From positions 130,643,431 to 130,707,430 of the forward strand of contig JACSVZ010000002.1 of assembly GCA_014706295.1 (NCBI GenBank): 64,000 bases of DNA, read 5' to 3'. The translations under genes and the position numbers were made by a program. The notes under the pieces were generated by a model that saw only the letters and a list, made by a program, of their open reading frames with translations, did no database searches and was not told the DNA's origin. The number at the start of each line of letters is the position of its first letter. The first letter of the stretch is position 1. This document shows, in pieces, positions 1 through 13,850 of this stretch. Origin of the DNA: Lycocorax pyrrhopterus obiensis (Eukaryota; Chordata; Aves; Passeriformes; Paradisaeidae).

Positions 1-2041
1 ATGCATTACAAATGCAATGCCATGAAGTGCTTACAGTTTACTCAGTTACAGAGTTTTGGGGGTTTTGGTAAAACGCTTCCTATTTATTTCTGAGGCACAC
101 CTCCAGCTTGCTTCATAAATATTAAAAAGCAAGTGTTTTTATGAGGAAGAATCACTCATCTAAATGCTTTACAATCCAGAAACCACATTTCAGTTTCTTA
201 CTTTTTTCCGGTTTTCCCAACCAAAACATGCCAGAAGATCATAATTCAAATCCAAATAAGCTACTTGTAACATGTACAGTCACACTTAAAAAAAAAAAAT
301 CCAAAACCTAAATACAATTCCAGTCTTAAAACTTTACCAAAAAAAAAAATGTTCAGGGACAGAACGGCCATTTCATGACTGACTGTAAAGTAATGTGTCT
401 GATTACAAGATAAGGTCCCGTGGAAAGTAGAACTAAAATCTAAACAAGAAGAATGTTAAGATTTGCACTTACATTCCCATTTTGCTCTTAAAAGCAGTGG
501 GAAGACTTCCCTGCAGCAGCCTGTGTGCTAAAGAAACAGCAAAGCAGCAAATAATACAGAAGTGGCTTTGTACAATGCACTCATTTGAGTCTCCTCTAAG
601 TGAGTTTGGTTTGGTTCAATAGGGGAGAGTTTTATGGCATCCTCACCACTACCCAGGATGAGTCCTTAAAATGCTGTCACTACTGAGCAGGGGAACTTTC
701 TGCTGAAAACAAAACTTTGAAGTTATTAAAGTGTACATACGTAAGCCTATAAAACCACAGCAAAACATAGAGCAAGTTACTATCTAGAGAGCTAATTAAC
801 CCCATTAAATTTGAGAACTAAATTTTTTCCATTATTCCTTCCTTAAAAATAATTTTCTTAGTGGACAATTGATGGATTTCTTTAATACCACAAGAGGATT
901 TATCAACAGCCATCAACACAGCCCATTTTTACCCAGCCTGGAGTTCGCAAAAAAGAAAAAAAGTTTTGGTGGCATAATTTTCTTTGCAGAGCTGAGGAAA
1001 ATAGAGCAATTCCACATGCTAGGAACTTTCTTAATAGAAACAGTTAATTTACCACATAAGGAATATCACATGCATACTACTTCCACCTAACATGAATCAC
1101 TCCTTCCAGTTGAGAAAACTAAGGTCTTTTATCTTCCTCAGGGTGGAGTCCATCTCCTCCCATAGATCCCTACAGAATAAAACTCTAATCGTTTTAAGAT
1201 TTAAAGGCATTACTTCTTTTACTTTCTTGTGTTCGTATATCACATTTCAATGTCTTCTAAACAAGAGAGAGCTTAATGTTTTTGTGTAACCTTGAACAGG
1301 CCAGTACATAACTTTTATTGCTTGATCCTTGAGCTCTTCTGTAGTTCCATGATCTAATTTGTTATACTGGTGGTATTAAGCTGCTCTTACCAGATTAACA
1401 ATACACAGTATAAATTCCTTAAAGCTAATTTTAAAACGGATGTGCTAATTTGAATACTAGGTTAAACAAGGAAAAGCTGAAATGGCATAAAAAAGCCAAA
1501 CTACATGTTTTAATATGCTGTGTCTCTCCTTCAGTAAGGTTAATAGCTAGCAAATCACTGCTTTATGCAGTTCAAACTAGGAAGAATGCCTCTAGGACCT
1601 GATCTAAAATCTGTTGACATCAGCAGAGTCTTTCTTTCAAATATACTACTTTGAGGACCAGTCTTTAAAGAGAGTCCTGTCTAATTTTCTCATGGGAGTG
1701 TGAATGTAAAGGCAGATTTTTGCTTGACCAGTATTTCCATCCTTCACCCAATTCATCTCCCAGGAGGATAGAGGAAAACTCAAGATTTGAGACAGATCAT
1801 ATTAGACACTACCATTTATTTGAAATAACCTCTTGATAATGTGCCACTGGCTCATTAGATCAGAAATTATGCAGTCAGAGAGGATAAACAGTGTCGAAGT
1901 GGTCCCCTTATTGTGGAATAGATACTAAGCATCTGAAATTTTAGACAGTGGGAAAATCTGCTGTTCCTAGTCACAGGGACACTTATGCAACGTTGTATAA
2001 TGTGCATTGCATGCTAATGTATTATGCATTACAATATCTAT

Positions 2042-2066
2042 GTATAATATGCATTGCATATTATAC
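2042..2066. repeat. 25-bp perfect odd-centre palindrome within ATGCAT-rich cluster
   Basis: Arms of 12 bp (2042-2053 and 2055-2066) are perfect reverse complements around a single central T. The surrounding 1990-2080 stretch repeats the ATTGCAT / ATGCATTA theme several times, including a near-copy of the left arm at about 1996-2012. Such motifs resemble POU/octamer half-sites. They could equally be an AT-rich cruciform-prone microsequence with no function. Confidence 0.7.
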
Positions 2067-5000
2067 GATATGCAATGGTATAGCAATTTTAAGTGAGAAA
2101 ATGTGTAGGAAGATTAAAACCACACAACTGTGTTAGTATACCCACAAATGTATACAGCACTAATTTTACATAAAGTAACAGGAACAACACATTATAAACA
2201 CAAATGCTTGACTCAAATGTTATTGGCATTTTTCTTGACCTTTCAAAATGGTCTTTCCAAAACAAGTACCTCATTTTGATGGGTGTGGGATACTCAAAAG
2301 CTCTAAATTAAATGCCTCAAAAGCAGTCTTCAAAACTGTGTTCTAAAGTATATTGAATTAGGCTCCACAAGACCAGTTTTTGGCACCTGTTCTTGAAATG
2401 AAGGGGAAAAAAGCACATTGAAACAAGATTATGCATTATTTTTCAGGAATTCAGCAATTTCTTGGAGAGATTAAATTTACTACAGCTTTGAAATAACAGA
2501 GTTAGCGCACATTTTGAATGGTTGCCGTACTGGGTAACAGCTAGCACAGGGGCCTCAGGGGATTTTGTTGTAGTTAACCCATCCTTCTGTTCTGTTCCTA
2601 CTTTTACATCCTACTTTTACATGCAAAAGAAATTGTTTGTGCTTAATACAATATTTATAGCTATAAGTAATAGTCAGTTCCTTTCTGGTTTTAATGTATC
2701 AGCATGTATAAGCCATACACAGAACTATATCTATATTATTGCTACTACTTTGCAAAATGTTATATATATTGCAAAGCTGGCCCTCTAATAGAAGGCAGTT
2801 AAAGACCTCTGCACTGAAATCTGCCAAAGCTGATACTGCAATCACAAACACGTGTTGTTACACTTCTTGTGGCTCATCTCCACATGGTGCAGCTGTTGTG
2901 TTGGCTAAAGAAAATGCAGGCCCAAGGGAAACAAATTTAATTCAGCTGGGGTGACTTCCACTAAAAAAAGTGCTTTAAGGAGAACAGGTGTCTTACAGTA
3001 AGAGGGATTGTTTGAGAGGTTTTCCCCAAGCTTGCTTTGCTTCTAGGAAAGCTACTCTAAAGTGGTATGCCTGTGATAATAATCTTTTGCGGTCTAATTT
3101 TTAAATAATACCCTTCAGAAATGCAATGGATTCCAGAAATTCTATTTTTGTTTGTTTGGCTCAGTCCTAGGACAGGAAAGCTAGTACAGGACCTTATGCT
3201 GTAAGCTAGGAGCTGGAGGAAGGCCCTTTGCTGTTATTCAGATTCCTTGGCCTCAAGAAGGTTTGTTTAATCAACAAATGATTGTACCAGGCAGACTTGC
3301 AGCCCATGTAAGTCACCAGCTGACACCCCTAGAGCTGTGCCTGTTTAAACCTGTATAACTACTGGTTTAAGTTTAATTTTTTTCTAAATTCACTTAAATG
3401 TAGCTCCCTCCTAAATATATTCTCATTTAGTCAAAATAAATAAGCTAAGATATACTATGTTCTCTAAGAAAACAGTATTAAGGGTATGACTTTTTTTTTC
3501 TTTTCCAGGAAGACCTTTACCTTATATACTGTGAAACCTCCTCTAGCTCCATCATGCATTTCTGCCTCTCTGCTTTCTGTGTCCTCTGGTTTATCAGAAT
3601 GGAAACTGTTTGACTGATGTTCAGCAGCCTTCACACTATGGGCAGTAGCATCCCACAACACTGAGGCACTGGGATCCCGGGAAGCTGAGAAAGACTTTTC
3701 CCAGCAGGCTCTCAGGATGTCTCTGTCAGTGCTGACTGAACCAGCCCTTCAGACAGACACTGCAGCAGACCTTTCTCTTCCTCTTGTCAGCTCTCTTTCC
3801 AAAATAAGTTTACTGCAGAGGGCACTCTCTTGTTGTGTAGGTGCCTTCATACTGCACTTTCCTCCTTTGGGCCTGTTTTTTCTATCTCCTGCAAATTCAG
3901 AATTCCTTCTCTTTGAGGCAACAGAAGTCCAAATGAGGGATGATTTTTCCACGCAGATCCCATTCCTTGGTTCTCCTATAGGATGTATAGGAGTTGCTTT
4001 CAGCTCTTCTTTATCACATCTTAACTAAATAAATGTTATTACAATATTCTGTTTTTATTTTTGCAAAGTTAAGCTTCTTAGCTCCTTCTTCAATATTTAT
4101 TGCCACATGTTGTGTCTTCAGAGTGTCTTATGCAAACCCTGGGCTGTTTTTCAGACTTTTTCTCAGATTTCTGAGTTGAAGGCCTAGTACTCCTCCTTTT
4201 GAGTAACATTCAGAACTCAACAAGGTCAATAGCAAAATTCATGAGAATTTTGATCTATGTCTGCATATAAAGACCTGCAACAAATCTTACATTTTTGCCA
4301 ATTTTCCCTTACCAAGGGAAAGAAAGTTGTTCTGCCCTTGCCACTTTTCTCACAGGACTTGTGACAAAAGTCCTAAGTTACACTGATAGAAGAAACTGCC
4401 ATGGATATGCCTGAATTCAAAAGCTGGGCGTAGATGGACCTATACCCTGCCAGTGAGGGGTAAAAAGCATCCCAATTAACAAAATAAGGAGAGACAACTG
4501 TGTAGTGAAACCTGCATTTGCAGTGAAACCGTTATGGAGACACTCACTCTTTACTGTGTATGTGTAAAACCAGTATCCCGAACACTGGGGGGAAAAAAAA
4601 GAATTATTATTTGTAGAGTGAGATGAATTCAACAGTGTCCGAGTGTCACTGAAGGAAGCTGCTTAGAGTGATATCTGAAGTTTAGATTAACCTCTTGCTT
4701 TTCATGGTGTTGGACTCTGTGCTTATCAGGGAAGTTTTATGTTTGAGGTTCAGGGAGAAGGTGATGGCCATGTCCTCTGAATGCTTTCAGATGACTGATT
4801 TTCAGAATGCTGCTGGCATTCTTCCAGCTGGAGGCCTGGTCATTAGATAAGCTTAACATTATGGTGGCCATTTGCAAAACAGATGAGAGCAGGAATAGCA
4901 AGAGGAAATGAGAAACCTAAGAAACCTACTGAAATTCCCTGAAAATAAAGACCTAGCATTGGAAGGAAAAATCTTAGATCCTTCCACTGAAAGAAAAACT

Positions 5001-8000
5001 ATAAAAAAAGCATAAATTTTCAGCTGGTAAAAGTATAAGCACTACCCCAAGGGAGACAAAAATACTGGCTGAAGCAATACTACCACAAGTAATGGCTTAA
5101 AGAAATCTAGGGAATGTTGCACTAGCTTCCTGTGTGAGAGTCTAGACAAAAGTTTTTAGATATTGCCAGATAGGATATATTTACTTCTGCTTTCAGGTGG
5201 GGTTTTTTTTGTTTGGTTTGGTTGGGTTTTTTCAATGGTGAAGCCCATAGCTCTGCTGGCTAAGAACCCTGTTTAATAATCCCTCCTCTGCCAGTATTTT
5301 AATCGTGTTAAATGGCATTGGAGCATTATACTAACAGAAGATTTGACAGATATCATTTGGCAGATCCTGTGGTGGCCAGTCACATCACCCTTACAGCTGC
5401 CTCTTCCCTCTTTCTGCCAGAAATTGCTGTTTCTGGAAGTGGCTTGGCAAAAGGATCATACCTGTACTTCAGCAGTTCTTGTCCAGCCAGATGCTGTAAT
5501 TCAACCTTGCTAGCAGAGATAGCTGGGGGCCATTCATTTTTGTTCTGCGTTTAGTAGCTGAAGTTTCCTTTGCACTGGCATTTGGAAATGTTGTGAGCAG
5601 TGATCCTTGGTTACCACATTTTCACTATCAGTCTTTCACATGGCAATGGAACTTGATGTGGTGGAAACAGGAATGGGGCTCTCTCCACTGATAATTTCCT
5701 GGCAGAGAGAAAATATTAAGTCATCTTTTTTTAATCAAATAGCCTCACCTGAGTAAATATCCTAGCAATTCCAGTTTTTAATTTTATTATCATAGTCTGT
5801 TGCTCAAGCTGTGTTTTCTGACTGTGCAGCAATAATAGTGCTATGAGCACATGACGATTTTTCAAACTGGCATTGTATTCAGTTCCTTTTACATTTCCAC
5901 ACATAATCTGCATAACATTATTAAATCTTTCCTGTACATTATTTAGCCTCTGGGATCAAATGAAATCATACATAACTGGAACTCTTTGGACTTTGACAGA
6001 TGTCCTCTGGCAGATTTTTTTGCAGTGGTTTTTAAGTCGTTACTGCTTTTAGCTATTTTCTTGGCCTTTTCCTGGAATTGGACGTGTGTCAGCTGCTCTG
6101 GTGAAAAACACTAACCTCTTAGCTTTTAAAGATGATAAAAGTGGGTTTGAGTTACTGTACCAGACTTTGAACTGAAGCAACTTGAAGCAAAGGTATATGA
6201 TCCTTTTCAGCAGCTCACCTGCAGGAAGAGTGGTGCTCCACAGACCGCTGTCAAAAGGGTTGGGAAGGTAATGTGGAGGACTTGCTTGCAGGCTTCTGGA
6301 GGCATATTTACAGCATCTTGCCTCTGATCCCTTTTTCGTGAGAGAGCACAGGGAAGCTGGGTATTCTCCTAAAACAGTGAAGGTCATGAAAAAAATACTA
6401 AACTTTTGCAGCTCTGTTTTGAAATAATACAGATTCTCCTGCAACCAATCTGCTTTGTGGGCTGTCTCCTACTGTGGTGTTATGAAGTTACCCTAAGTAA
6501 TACTGTACCTAGGCATTGCACAGTTTGTTTCCTTTCATCTCTACACCTGTGCAAGGCTTTTTATGTGTGGGAGAGCTTCTTCTACCTTGTGTATTTTGTA
6601 AGTAACCTCTTTGATAAAAAGAACCCTAGACTTGTTATCTCTGCCTAAGTTCCTATACTTTCTACAGATTTGGAGCAAATAAAAATAGTCATCCCAACAT
6701 CCATTATTTGTTTTTTAAAAACTCTATATCAACTATATAATACCAAAAAAAAAAAACTCTTACACCATCATATTTTAATGAGTTCAGGCATTTTTGAACA
6801 ACTGAGAATTTAAATCTGTGAATAAACTGAAGAATGTGTCACTGCATTCAAGAAGCATACTTTCATTTTAAGAAACCACAGCTGCAACAATAAGATGGAA
6901 ATTTGACACACACTAGGTTGGAGGTGGCAAGGATTAAAGGTATGGAATTAGAAAAGAAACCCCTTATGCTGTTGAACAGAATATGGGACATAAATCAATG
7001 ACTAACTTTGGCTAAGCTTTGCCTTATGGAGGTATGCAGCATTGCAGCTTCACAGTTATCAGTATTTGTCATCTTGAGTATCAGTACACATGCCAGATGC
7101 AAAAGAGGGGCCCAGAGAGAACATGGGGGATGAGGAAAAGAAAATTAATAGTTTCAGTGACAATGTACAGTATTTTGATGTGAAACAGAACTTCTGTAAT
7201 ATTTCAAGGGGCTTACATACATATATGTATATATATATGAACAAAAGCTGTTGGAAATAAGCCTTTGACTTCAAAATGTGCCTGATTAAAAAGAATACTG
7301 ATAAAATTTGAGACGAGAACAGCTGGAACTTTGATTGCAGTTATACTTTCTTCTGGATGTTTATTTCTAGATCACTTTTGCAGCTGCTTTTATCTACTCG
7401 TTAGAAGTCCTTTTAGATTTGAGGAACCATTAGCTGTAAAAGTAAACATCAGCTCAAGTCTGGTTTTATAGATCTTCTCGAAACTATTGAGGGTGGGAAA
7501 GATAATGTGAGACTAATGCTGAACTAGATCAGACTTAAGTGATGCTTTGAACAGCCTTTTAGCGTTTCAGGCTCCACCTGGAACTCTAACAGAATGTCAA
7601 ATATTTCTAATATTATTCTTTGTTAAGCAGTTAGCAATTTCCAAGCTTTAGGAATTAAAATACTCTTTTTGGAAAACTTAAATTCATGTCTCACTGTCGT
7701 TCAAAAGACAGAATGCTTTCAAGTATGCCTCCCCTATCTAGGTACAGAGATGGTCCTTAAAACTAGTTCTGCTGCCTTTCAGTATCTGTCATATATAAAT
7801 ATTATGCTTTGAATAAAACAGATCTGCAGTTTTGACTCCACTTCACCCTGTTTTGTTATTGTAGTTGTTTAAGAGTTCTTTAATAACTGTGGTTTTTATT
7901 TGCTTAAGAGATGCCTGTTTGGAGACTGGAGAAAGGTCAGGGTTAACCCTGCTTAACCTTAGCTAATGACCTATTTTGGTGGTCTCTTTTAGATCTCAGG

Positions 8001-9907
8001 AGTGTCAGCAATGATGCTGTGGCCACTGACTGACTTTCATGCCAGGTCCCACTGAAATAAACACACTGTTATACTTACTTTGTGCTTATTTCCAATAGAA
8101 ATTTTTACCACACTATATTGGTTAAAGCCCTCAGGTAAAAGTCACTGAGACTTCTCTAATTTCAGATTTAAGATTTAAGAATTCAAGCACAAGATACATT
8201 TTGTTAAAACATCCTTTCAGATGGCTTCATAAGTCTTCTTGTGGGACCATTCCTGGATTCAAAAAATACTTTTTCATTTTCTACATTCAGCTTTCATTAC
8301 TCTGTCCCAAGTTTTTCTGTTAATGATGGAGATTTCCTCACAATTCTCCATAGGCGCTCTCTCTAGACTCCCTGAAAGCCCCCAGTCTTGCAGACGTCGT
8401 TGATCCTTGCTTCCATCACAGCCAGGAAGGCTGTCATTCCAAAGCGTTCCTTGTCCCAGGGTCTCTTCTGCTCCCTTCCACAGCCTCCTGACAGAGCAGG
8501 GTGCTGTACCATCGCAGGCAGGCTCCATCCAGCAGTTCAGAAACACATGGCCTCATGGCAACAGTGAGATTCAAAATCTCCCGGTTGCATTTGAGCAACC
8601 AGTAGTCATCAGGACAACTGAAATGGAAAAGGAGAATATATACTGCACTGGACAGTTTGCAGTGTAGCTGACAGTATCTCTTTCCCCTCTTCTCTGAAGC
8701 TGAAAATAAGAGGCCTTGAGTGAGTTCTGTTTCTGCTTCAATGTCATGTCCTTGGCTTTCAGCACTCCTCTGGTGTTAAAATGAGTTTTGGTGCCGAAAC
8801 GAATGGGATTTATGTTTTTCTTGGAGACAGTTCCCAAAGGGGAATTTGAAAGAATAGTGTAACAACTAATTTTCACCAGCCTAGCACGGGTGAGCAAGTC
8901 AAATAAATTAAAGAGTTAATGCAAACAAGGCAGACCTGCAATAATCTTTGATACTGTTTATGAGACAGACCATGCCATCTACTCTAGACTAAACGGGGAA
9001 AAGGGCCATTTGCAAGCTTCATCCTACCCTTCACCATCCTGCCCAAGTCCCTCAAATATTTCTGTGGGGTCTGTGAAAGGGAACTAAGGAGAGCAAGCAA
9101 AATGCCAGTCCTCTGAGCAGAGTCCTGTACCATCGTGGGAACAGAAAACAAAAGTCCATGAGCGAAGAAGGTGGAAATCCACTGCTGCATCTTCACTCTG
9201 ATTTGTCCTGGTTTCACATGCTTTCAGTTTGTTGCTGACTCATGATACCCAGACACCAGAGACTGTCTGCCATGACACAGTGGCTCAGCTCAACAGGAAG
9301 GGAAGGAAAATGAGATAGAAGAGTATTCTTTACCAGAAAGTCTTCTGACTGGTCCATGCCCAGCTCAGTTCTATTCTTGAACTGATCTGTTCCTTTTCCC
9401 AGTTGTTGCTTTGACTGTACTCCAGAGTGATCTTGCCCTGATTTTTCCCCACAGTGGCTATGGAGAGTTCATGGAGAAAAAGGACACTTTTTCCCATGCC
9501 ATCAGCTAGATTCGAACTGCTTTACACTGCAAAATCTCTAAGGCATATCAGTCAGCGTCGCATCCACAGACTCTGTGTTGGTGCAACTGTCCTTTCACCC
9601 AACAGGATGAGGCACACAGTGGTGCTATGAAGCGGCAGCAGAAGCTGAGAACACCAGCACTTAAGGCAAAAACAAGGTAGTCATACAAGATAGCAGTGCC
9701 AACAACTTAACTCATGGAAAAGGACATGAAAGCAGGCATGATGAAAATTCTTGCCTAGAACAGTAACTGCTCTTGGGTTTTTTATAAACTTTTGTTCATT
9801 TGTTTATTTTTATGAAGCAGTCTGAAAATAATATCCCTGATTTAGTAAATATTTAAAACCAGCAGCAAACCACACATTCAGCAGATGACTGGCATATAAA
9901 GACATTG

Positions 9908-9985
9908 AAGCACCTGCTTAGATACCGCCCTGGATAGCAATGATCTTAAGCATGCACTTAAACGCTTTTTGGATCATACCCAGTA
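9908..9985. repeat. possible fossil interspersed repeat (TTAAGCATGCACTTAA type)
   Basis: The stretch contains a CTTAAGCATGCACTTAA core followed by a GCTTTTTGGATCATACCCAG tail. From memory this resembles a decayed family of short repeats in turtles, crocodilians and birds, which carry AAGCATGTGCTTAAGTGCTTT followed by a CTGGATCAGGG-like end. No terminal repeats or target-site duplication were seen, so the family name is left open. Confidence 0.35.
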
Positions 9986-11394
9986 GAGATACAGAGTTAT
10001 GTTCAGCCTTGGTAGTGTCCTTAAGTGCTTTCTAATACCTTACCCTGGTAAGCTTTCCCTCGATTTCTTTGTATTTCAGCAATCTTCAATAACTTAACCT
10101 TCAAAAACCCTGATTTTATTAAGAAGTACAGGGTTTCATCAGTAAGGTTTGTCTGGACATTGTAGAAGTGAGTTTGCCCAGGAATAACTGTTAGTTTTTT
10201 GTTATATCCATTATTGTCCTTTTCTTTGAATTAGATGCCACAAACAACTGAAAAAAAGCACACAGAGATTAATACAGACATTGTGCACATCTGTAAGTGA
10301 TGATTTGCATATGCTTGCACCGTACTTGTAATGCTCTGAAAATATCTGAAATGCTCTGTAGTATCCTGGTTTATAACATATCCTTCACCACAGTTTACAC
10401 ATTGAGAATGCATGCTGAAAACAGGAAACACGCATATGGAGGGTAGGTAAAAGAGGATTATGGTATGCATGCATTCGACAGAATAGTCCCAGTTTAAGAG
10501 TATCATAAGCATCAGGCTTGCATAAACAAATCAGTGCTTAACCCACAGATGTATCTAATGACCATATGGATTGTGCATGTTTACAACTGGGAAAAACTCT
10601 CTGAGCTTTTCTATTGTTTGTTGACTTACACCCTATAATATTAATTTTATTTGTGAAACCAAGTTATTCACTGGGATATTGCGAGTTCTTAAAAGGAAAT
10701 GGAATTATTTAATATATGCCACAGGACAAGATGTATGGGTCTGTTCTCTGCTGCCTTGGAGTTCTCATGTCCTAGGTGAGTTACGAGGCATGCGACCAAA
10801 TCTACAACTGCATTTCTTAAACCAATTTATCGCTTTTATACAATATTTCTTTAAGATTTTCCCCCTAGCAGTTGGCTCAGAGATTGCAAACTTCATGATC
10901 CTTTCGGCCTGAGGCAGCTGCAGAACTTCATGGGGGCCTGAGCCCCCCCTTTAACACAGGAATGGAGTCTACAAACCCACGGTCGTGCAGCAGACAGGCG
11001 GCCCTGAAGCCCTGCCGACCTTCACCTTGCAGGTGTCCTTTGACACGTCTGCCAAGAGAGGTAAAATGCCACCATCAGAGAGTAAGCAGGGCCTGTCAGC
11101 CTGGGGACCCTCTGCAGTCCCTAGGCTCAGCTTGAGGGGGTCGGCAGCGAGGTATGGAGCAATGAGAAAGGGGCCCACTCGCGTGCAATGGGTGTCTGTG
11201 CTTCCACAGCACAGCCCTGCTCAGTGTTGCTGTGCTGACGGCAGGAAAGACTTTAGCCAAAAGGTTGCTTAAACCAAACTATAGCAAGGTACGGCATGTT
11301 GTATTTCTTTATGTCTTGACATCTGCTCACTTCAGACACCACAAAAACCTCTTATTGCTGATGGCGGGGGAAGGAACACTTTAGACTGTTAAGG

Positions 11395-13850
11395 TCCATT
11401 TATCGAGGGCTCGGGGCAAGACGGCAGCACCGCAGCTGGCGGCGTCTTCTCCTTGGTCCCCCCGCCGCCGGCGGCCGCCGCCGCACCATCCGTCGCCCCA
11501 TCCGCACCGCGCTATTGCACCGCGGCAATAGTTGAGGCACAGTGCGCAAGTTCCGCGGGATGAGCGGCCCCCACGGCTGTGCACACGGCAAAGCCGGACT
11601 CGGCCAAAGGCGGTTTGACGTTTCTCCCGGTGCGCCCGTGAGCCCCGCGGTGTCCCACATGGAGCCAGGAGCTTCAGGGGCGAGGAGCCGGGGCTCGGCA
11701 GTGGCTGGAAAACAAAAGCCCCCCGGGGCTCTGTGTTCCCTAGAGAGGGGAAAACGAGGAGGAGGCACCCGTCGGGCTGGCTGCGGTGGTGGTGCACGTC
11801 GGGGAGGCATCGGGGCGGACAGCTGCGGTGCCGCGGGTGAGACGGCTGGGCCCGCTCCCTGCTGCCCAGGGGCAGCCCCGCACCCCCTCGCCCGCGGGCA
11901 GGGGCCGAGGACGAGGGGGTGGCAGGGCTTGTGCGCCCGGGGGTAGATGCGGGCGGTATCCAGCCTTCTGAGGTTGTTGCGTGCTTAATTACTTTCTTCT
12001 TTCATAGAAATTAATCGCGGTGATATTCTACGGGGATCTGAGTCCGAGAAGGTAAAAAGGGCACGCTGAGCGCGAGTTGCAGCGGCGGTGTCCCCCGGAG
12101 CCTGCCAAGCGCCGCGTCCCCGTCCGCCTACGCCTGTTTGTCAAATCTTGGCATTTCCTGACTAGTTCATTAAAAACAAAACAGAATATCCCACCCAATA
12201 AAACGGAGCGAAGTCGGTGATGGTTTAGTCACCAAGAAACACCAGCGGAATCAGATGCCAGATTGACGGGCGGTCACTGTTTTTCTTAAAAAAAAAAAAA
12301 ATCCTCGGTGTGTAGCCGAGTCGTTTGCCGCATCGGCCTATCTGTCGGCCGGCGTTAGCCCAGGGCTGGGCTCGGTCCGCGGGTGCCCTCGCTGCCCAGA
12401 GGCCTCTCTGCCCTGCGCGCCCCGGCAGCGCTCCCCGAGCCAGCGGCCGTCGGGGGCCCTCGGGTCGCTTCCCAAACTAGGGTGCAGCGGTGCACCGGGG
12501 ACTGTGCTCCCGGCCCTTTCCCTTGGCTTACACCCTGTGATAAGCCGGAGCCGGCCCGAATACCCGCTGACCCTTGTCCCTCCGCTGCCGGCTGCAGGTG
12601 CACCCCTGACCCCCTGTGAAGACTCTGCCCCATTAATTTTCGCGGGGGTGAGTTCCCAGCGACCGCGGCCCCCCACTGCCGATAGCGGTGGTCTGAACCG
12701 CTCCGTGCACGCATCGCGCACCGCAGCCGCGCACGGTGCCCCGCGGGAGGGCCCGCCAAGCGCCGCCGCGGGGCATCGCTGCCGTCCCCGGGCGCATTTC
12801 TGTTCTCAGAAAGGGGCGAATGGTCAAGGTTTGCCCCAGGCTTCACGGCCGCGGAGGAACTGCTTTAATCTCTTCTTCGCAGCAAGAACAAACACTGCCT
12901 ATCTCCTTGCTACCCTGGACGGAATCCAGCGCTCCGGATGAATTTTTTTGGGGGTGTGGGAAGAGAGAGAGCTGGGGGAGGCTGAGATAACCGCGGCGAT
13001 GTCTGCACCGGCGGGACGCGCGGATGGGAGAAGGCGGTGCGAGGTGAGCGCTCGGACGCCCGCCGATAGCGGTGCTACCTCCGCGCTCCTTGGGGCCCCG
13101 CGGCCGCCGTCTCTCGGGCGGTGCGGGAGAGCCCCACTCTGAGTCCACCGGGACCCCCACCCCAATGCGCTGTGTCCGCCGGGACACCCACGACGGGGCC
13201 GGGGCCCGTGCCGGGGCGGGCGGAGCGCTCGGGGCGCCGCTCCGACCTCCAGGCGGCGCTGCAGCACCGCGGGCCGCCGCCGCCGGGCACAGAGCGGCTC
13301 CGGGCGCTCCCCCCGCGCCGCCCGGCCGTGCCCGCGCCCGTCCCGGCACAACGGGGAGGCCGCCCCGCCGAGGGGGGGAAGTCCCGTGGGTGCGGGAGGG
13401 GCCGGCCCGAGGTGGACGCGGAAAGGTGACATGGGAGTGCTGGGCTCCTGCGGGACCGGCGGCCCGTGCCCCGGCTAGCGTCTCCCCTGCTCGACGGGTG
13501 CCGTTGCCGTGGAGCCCCCCGGCGTCCGAGCGACCCCGGGCTCCGGCTGGTGCGGAGCTGGCGCGGAGCTGGCGAGGCACTAGCGATGGGCCTGGCGGCC
13601 GGCTCTCACCGCGCACCTGCCGGCCGGCCGGGCGGAGTGGCGCCGGGGTCACCGGTGCTCCCGGCCAGCGCAGACGTGCGTGGCGGCTGCCGCGCTGCCG
13701 GTGGTGGGAGAGCGCGGCGTAGCCGAAACGTGCCACGAGCGGCCGCGGAGAGGACAGCCCGGGCAGTGACGCCGCACCGCACCGTTCCCCTCCCGAGTTC
13801 CCTCCGCTTTGAGCCTTTTTCGTTGCCTGGTCGGCTTGTGATTTGAGGAG
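11395..13850. promoter_or_regulatory. large CpG island without an assigned gene
   Basis: Composition switches sharply from AT-rich to very GC- and CpG-rich near 11.4 kb and back near 13.85 kb. Peaks are at 11.45-11.95 kb and 12.35-13.75 kb, with a less GC-rich saddle around 11.98-12.30 kb that includes a 14-A run at 12288-12301. Long frames are open on both strands here, up to 297 codons on the minus strand, but they are alanine-, arginine-, glycine- and proline-rich and overlap in several frames, as expected of GC-rich non-coding DNA. A donor-like GAG/GTGAGC follows 13042 on the plus strand. The island may be an upstream OSR2 regulatory CpG domain, a non-coding RNA promoter, or the promoter of a divergent neighbour. 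Confidence 0.7.

Larger units (their letters stand above)
1..11394. other. AT-rich non-coding DNA upstream of the OSR2 CpG islands
   Basis: No exon or gene can be supported here. All open frames on both strands are short (at most about 130 codons), show no recognisable domain, and do not join through plausible splice sites. In other vertebrates the gene STK3 lies upstream of OSR2 on the opposite strand, so part of this block could be STK3 intron or promoter-distal DNA. No STK3 coding exon was recognised. The block holds a 25-bp palindrome with octamer-like motifs (about 1990-2080), a short (TA)n patch near 7217-7237, and a possible fossil repeat near 9.9 kb. Confidence 0.6.

Noticed and set aside
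11035..11062. 28-nt micro-exon-like CAG/GTGTCC...AGAG/GTAAAA
   Set aside because: A minimal acceptor and donor pair occurs by chance at this size. There is no recognised protein context and no partner exons.
12843..13736. 297-codon minus-strand open frame
   Set aside because: It lies in a CpG island where several overlapping frames on both strands are open. The translation is low-complexity A/R/G/P with no domain. This is expected of GC-rich non-coding DNA.
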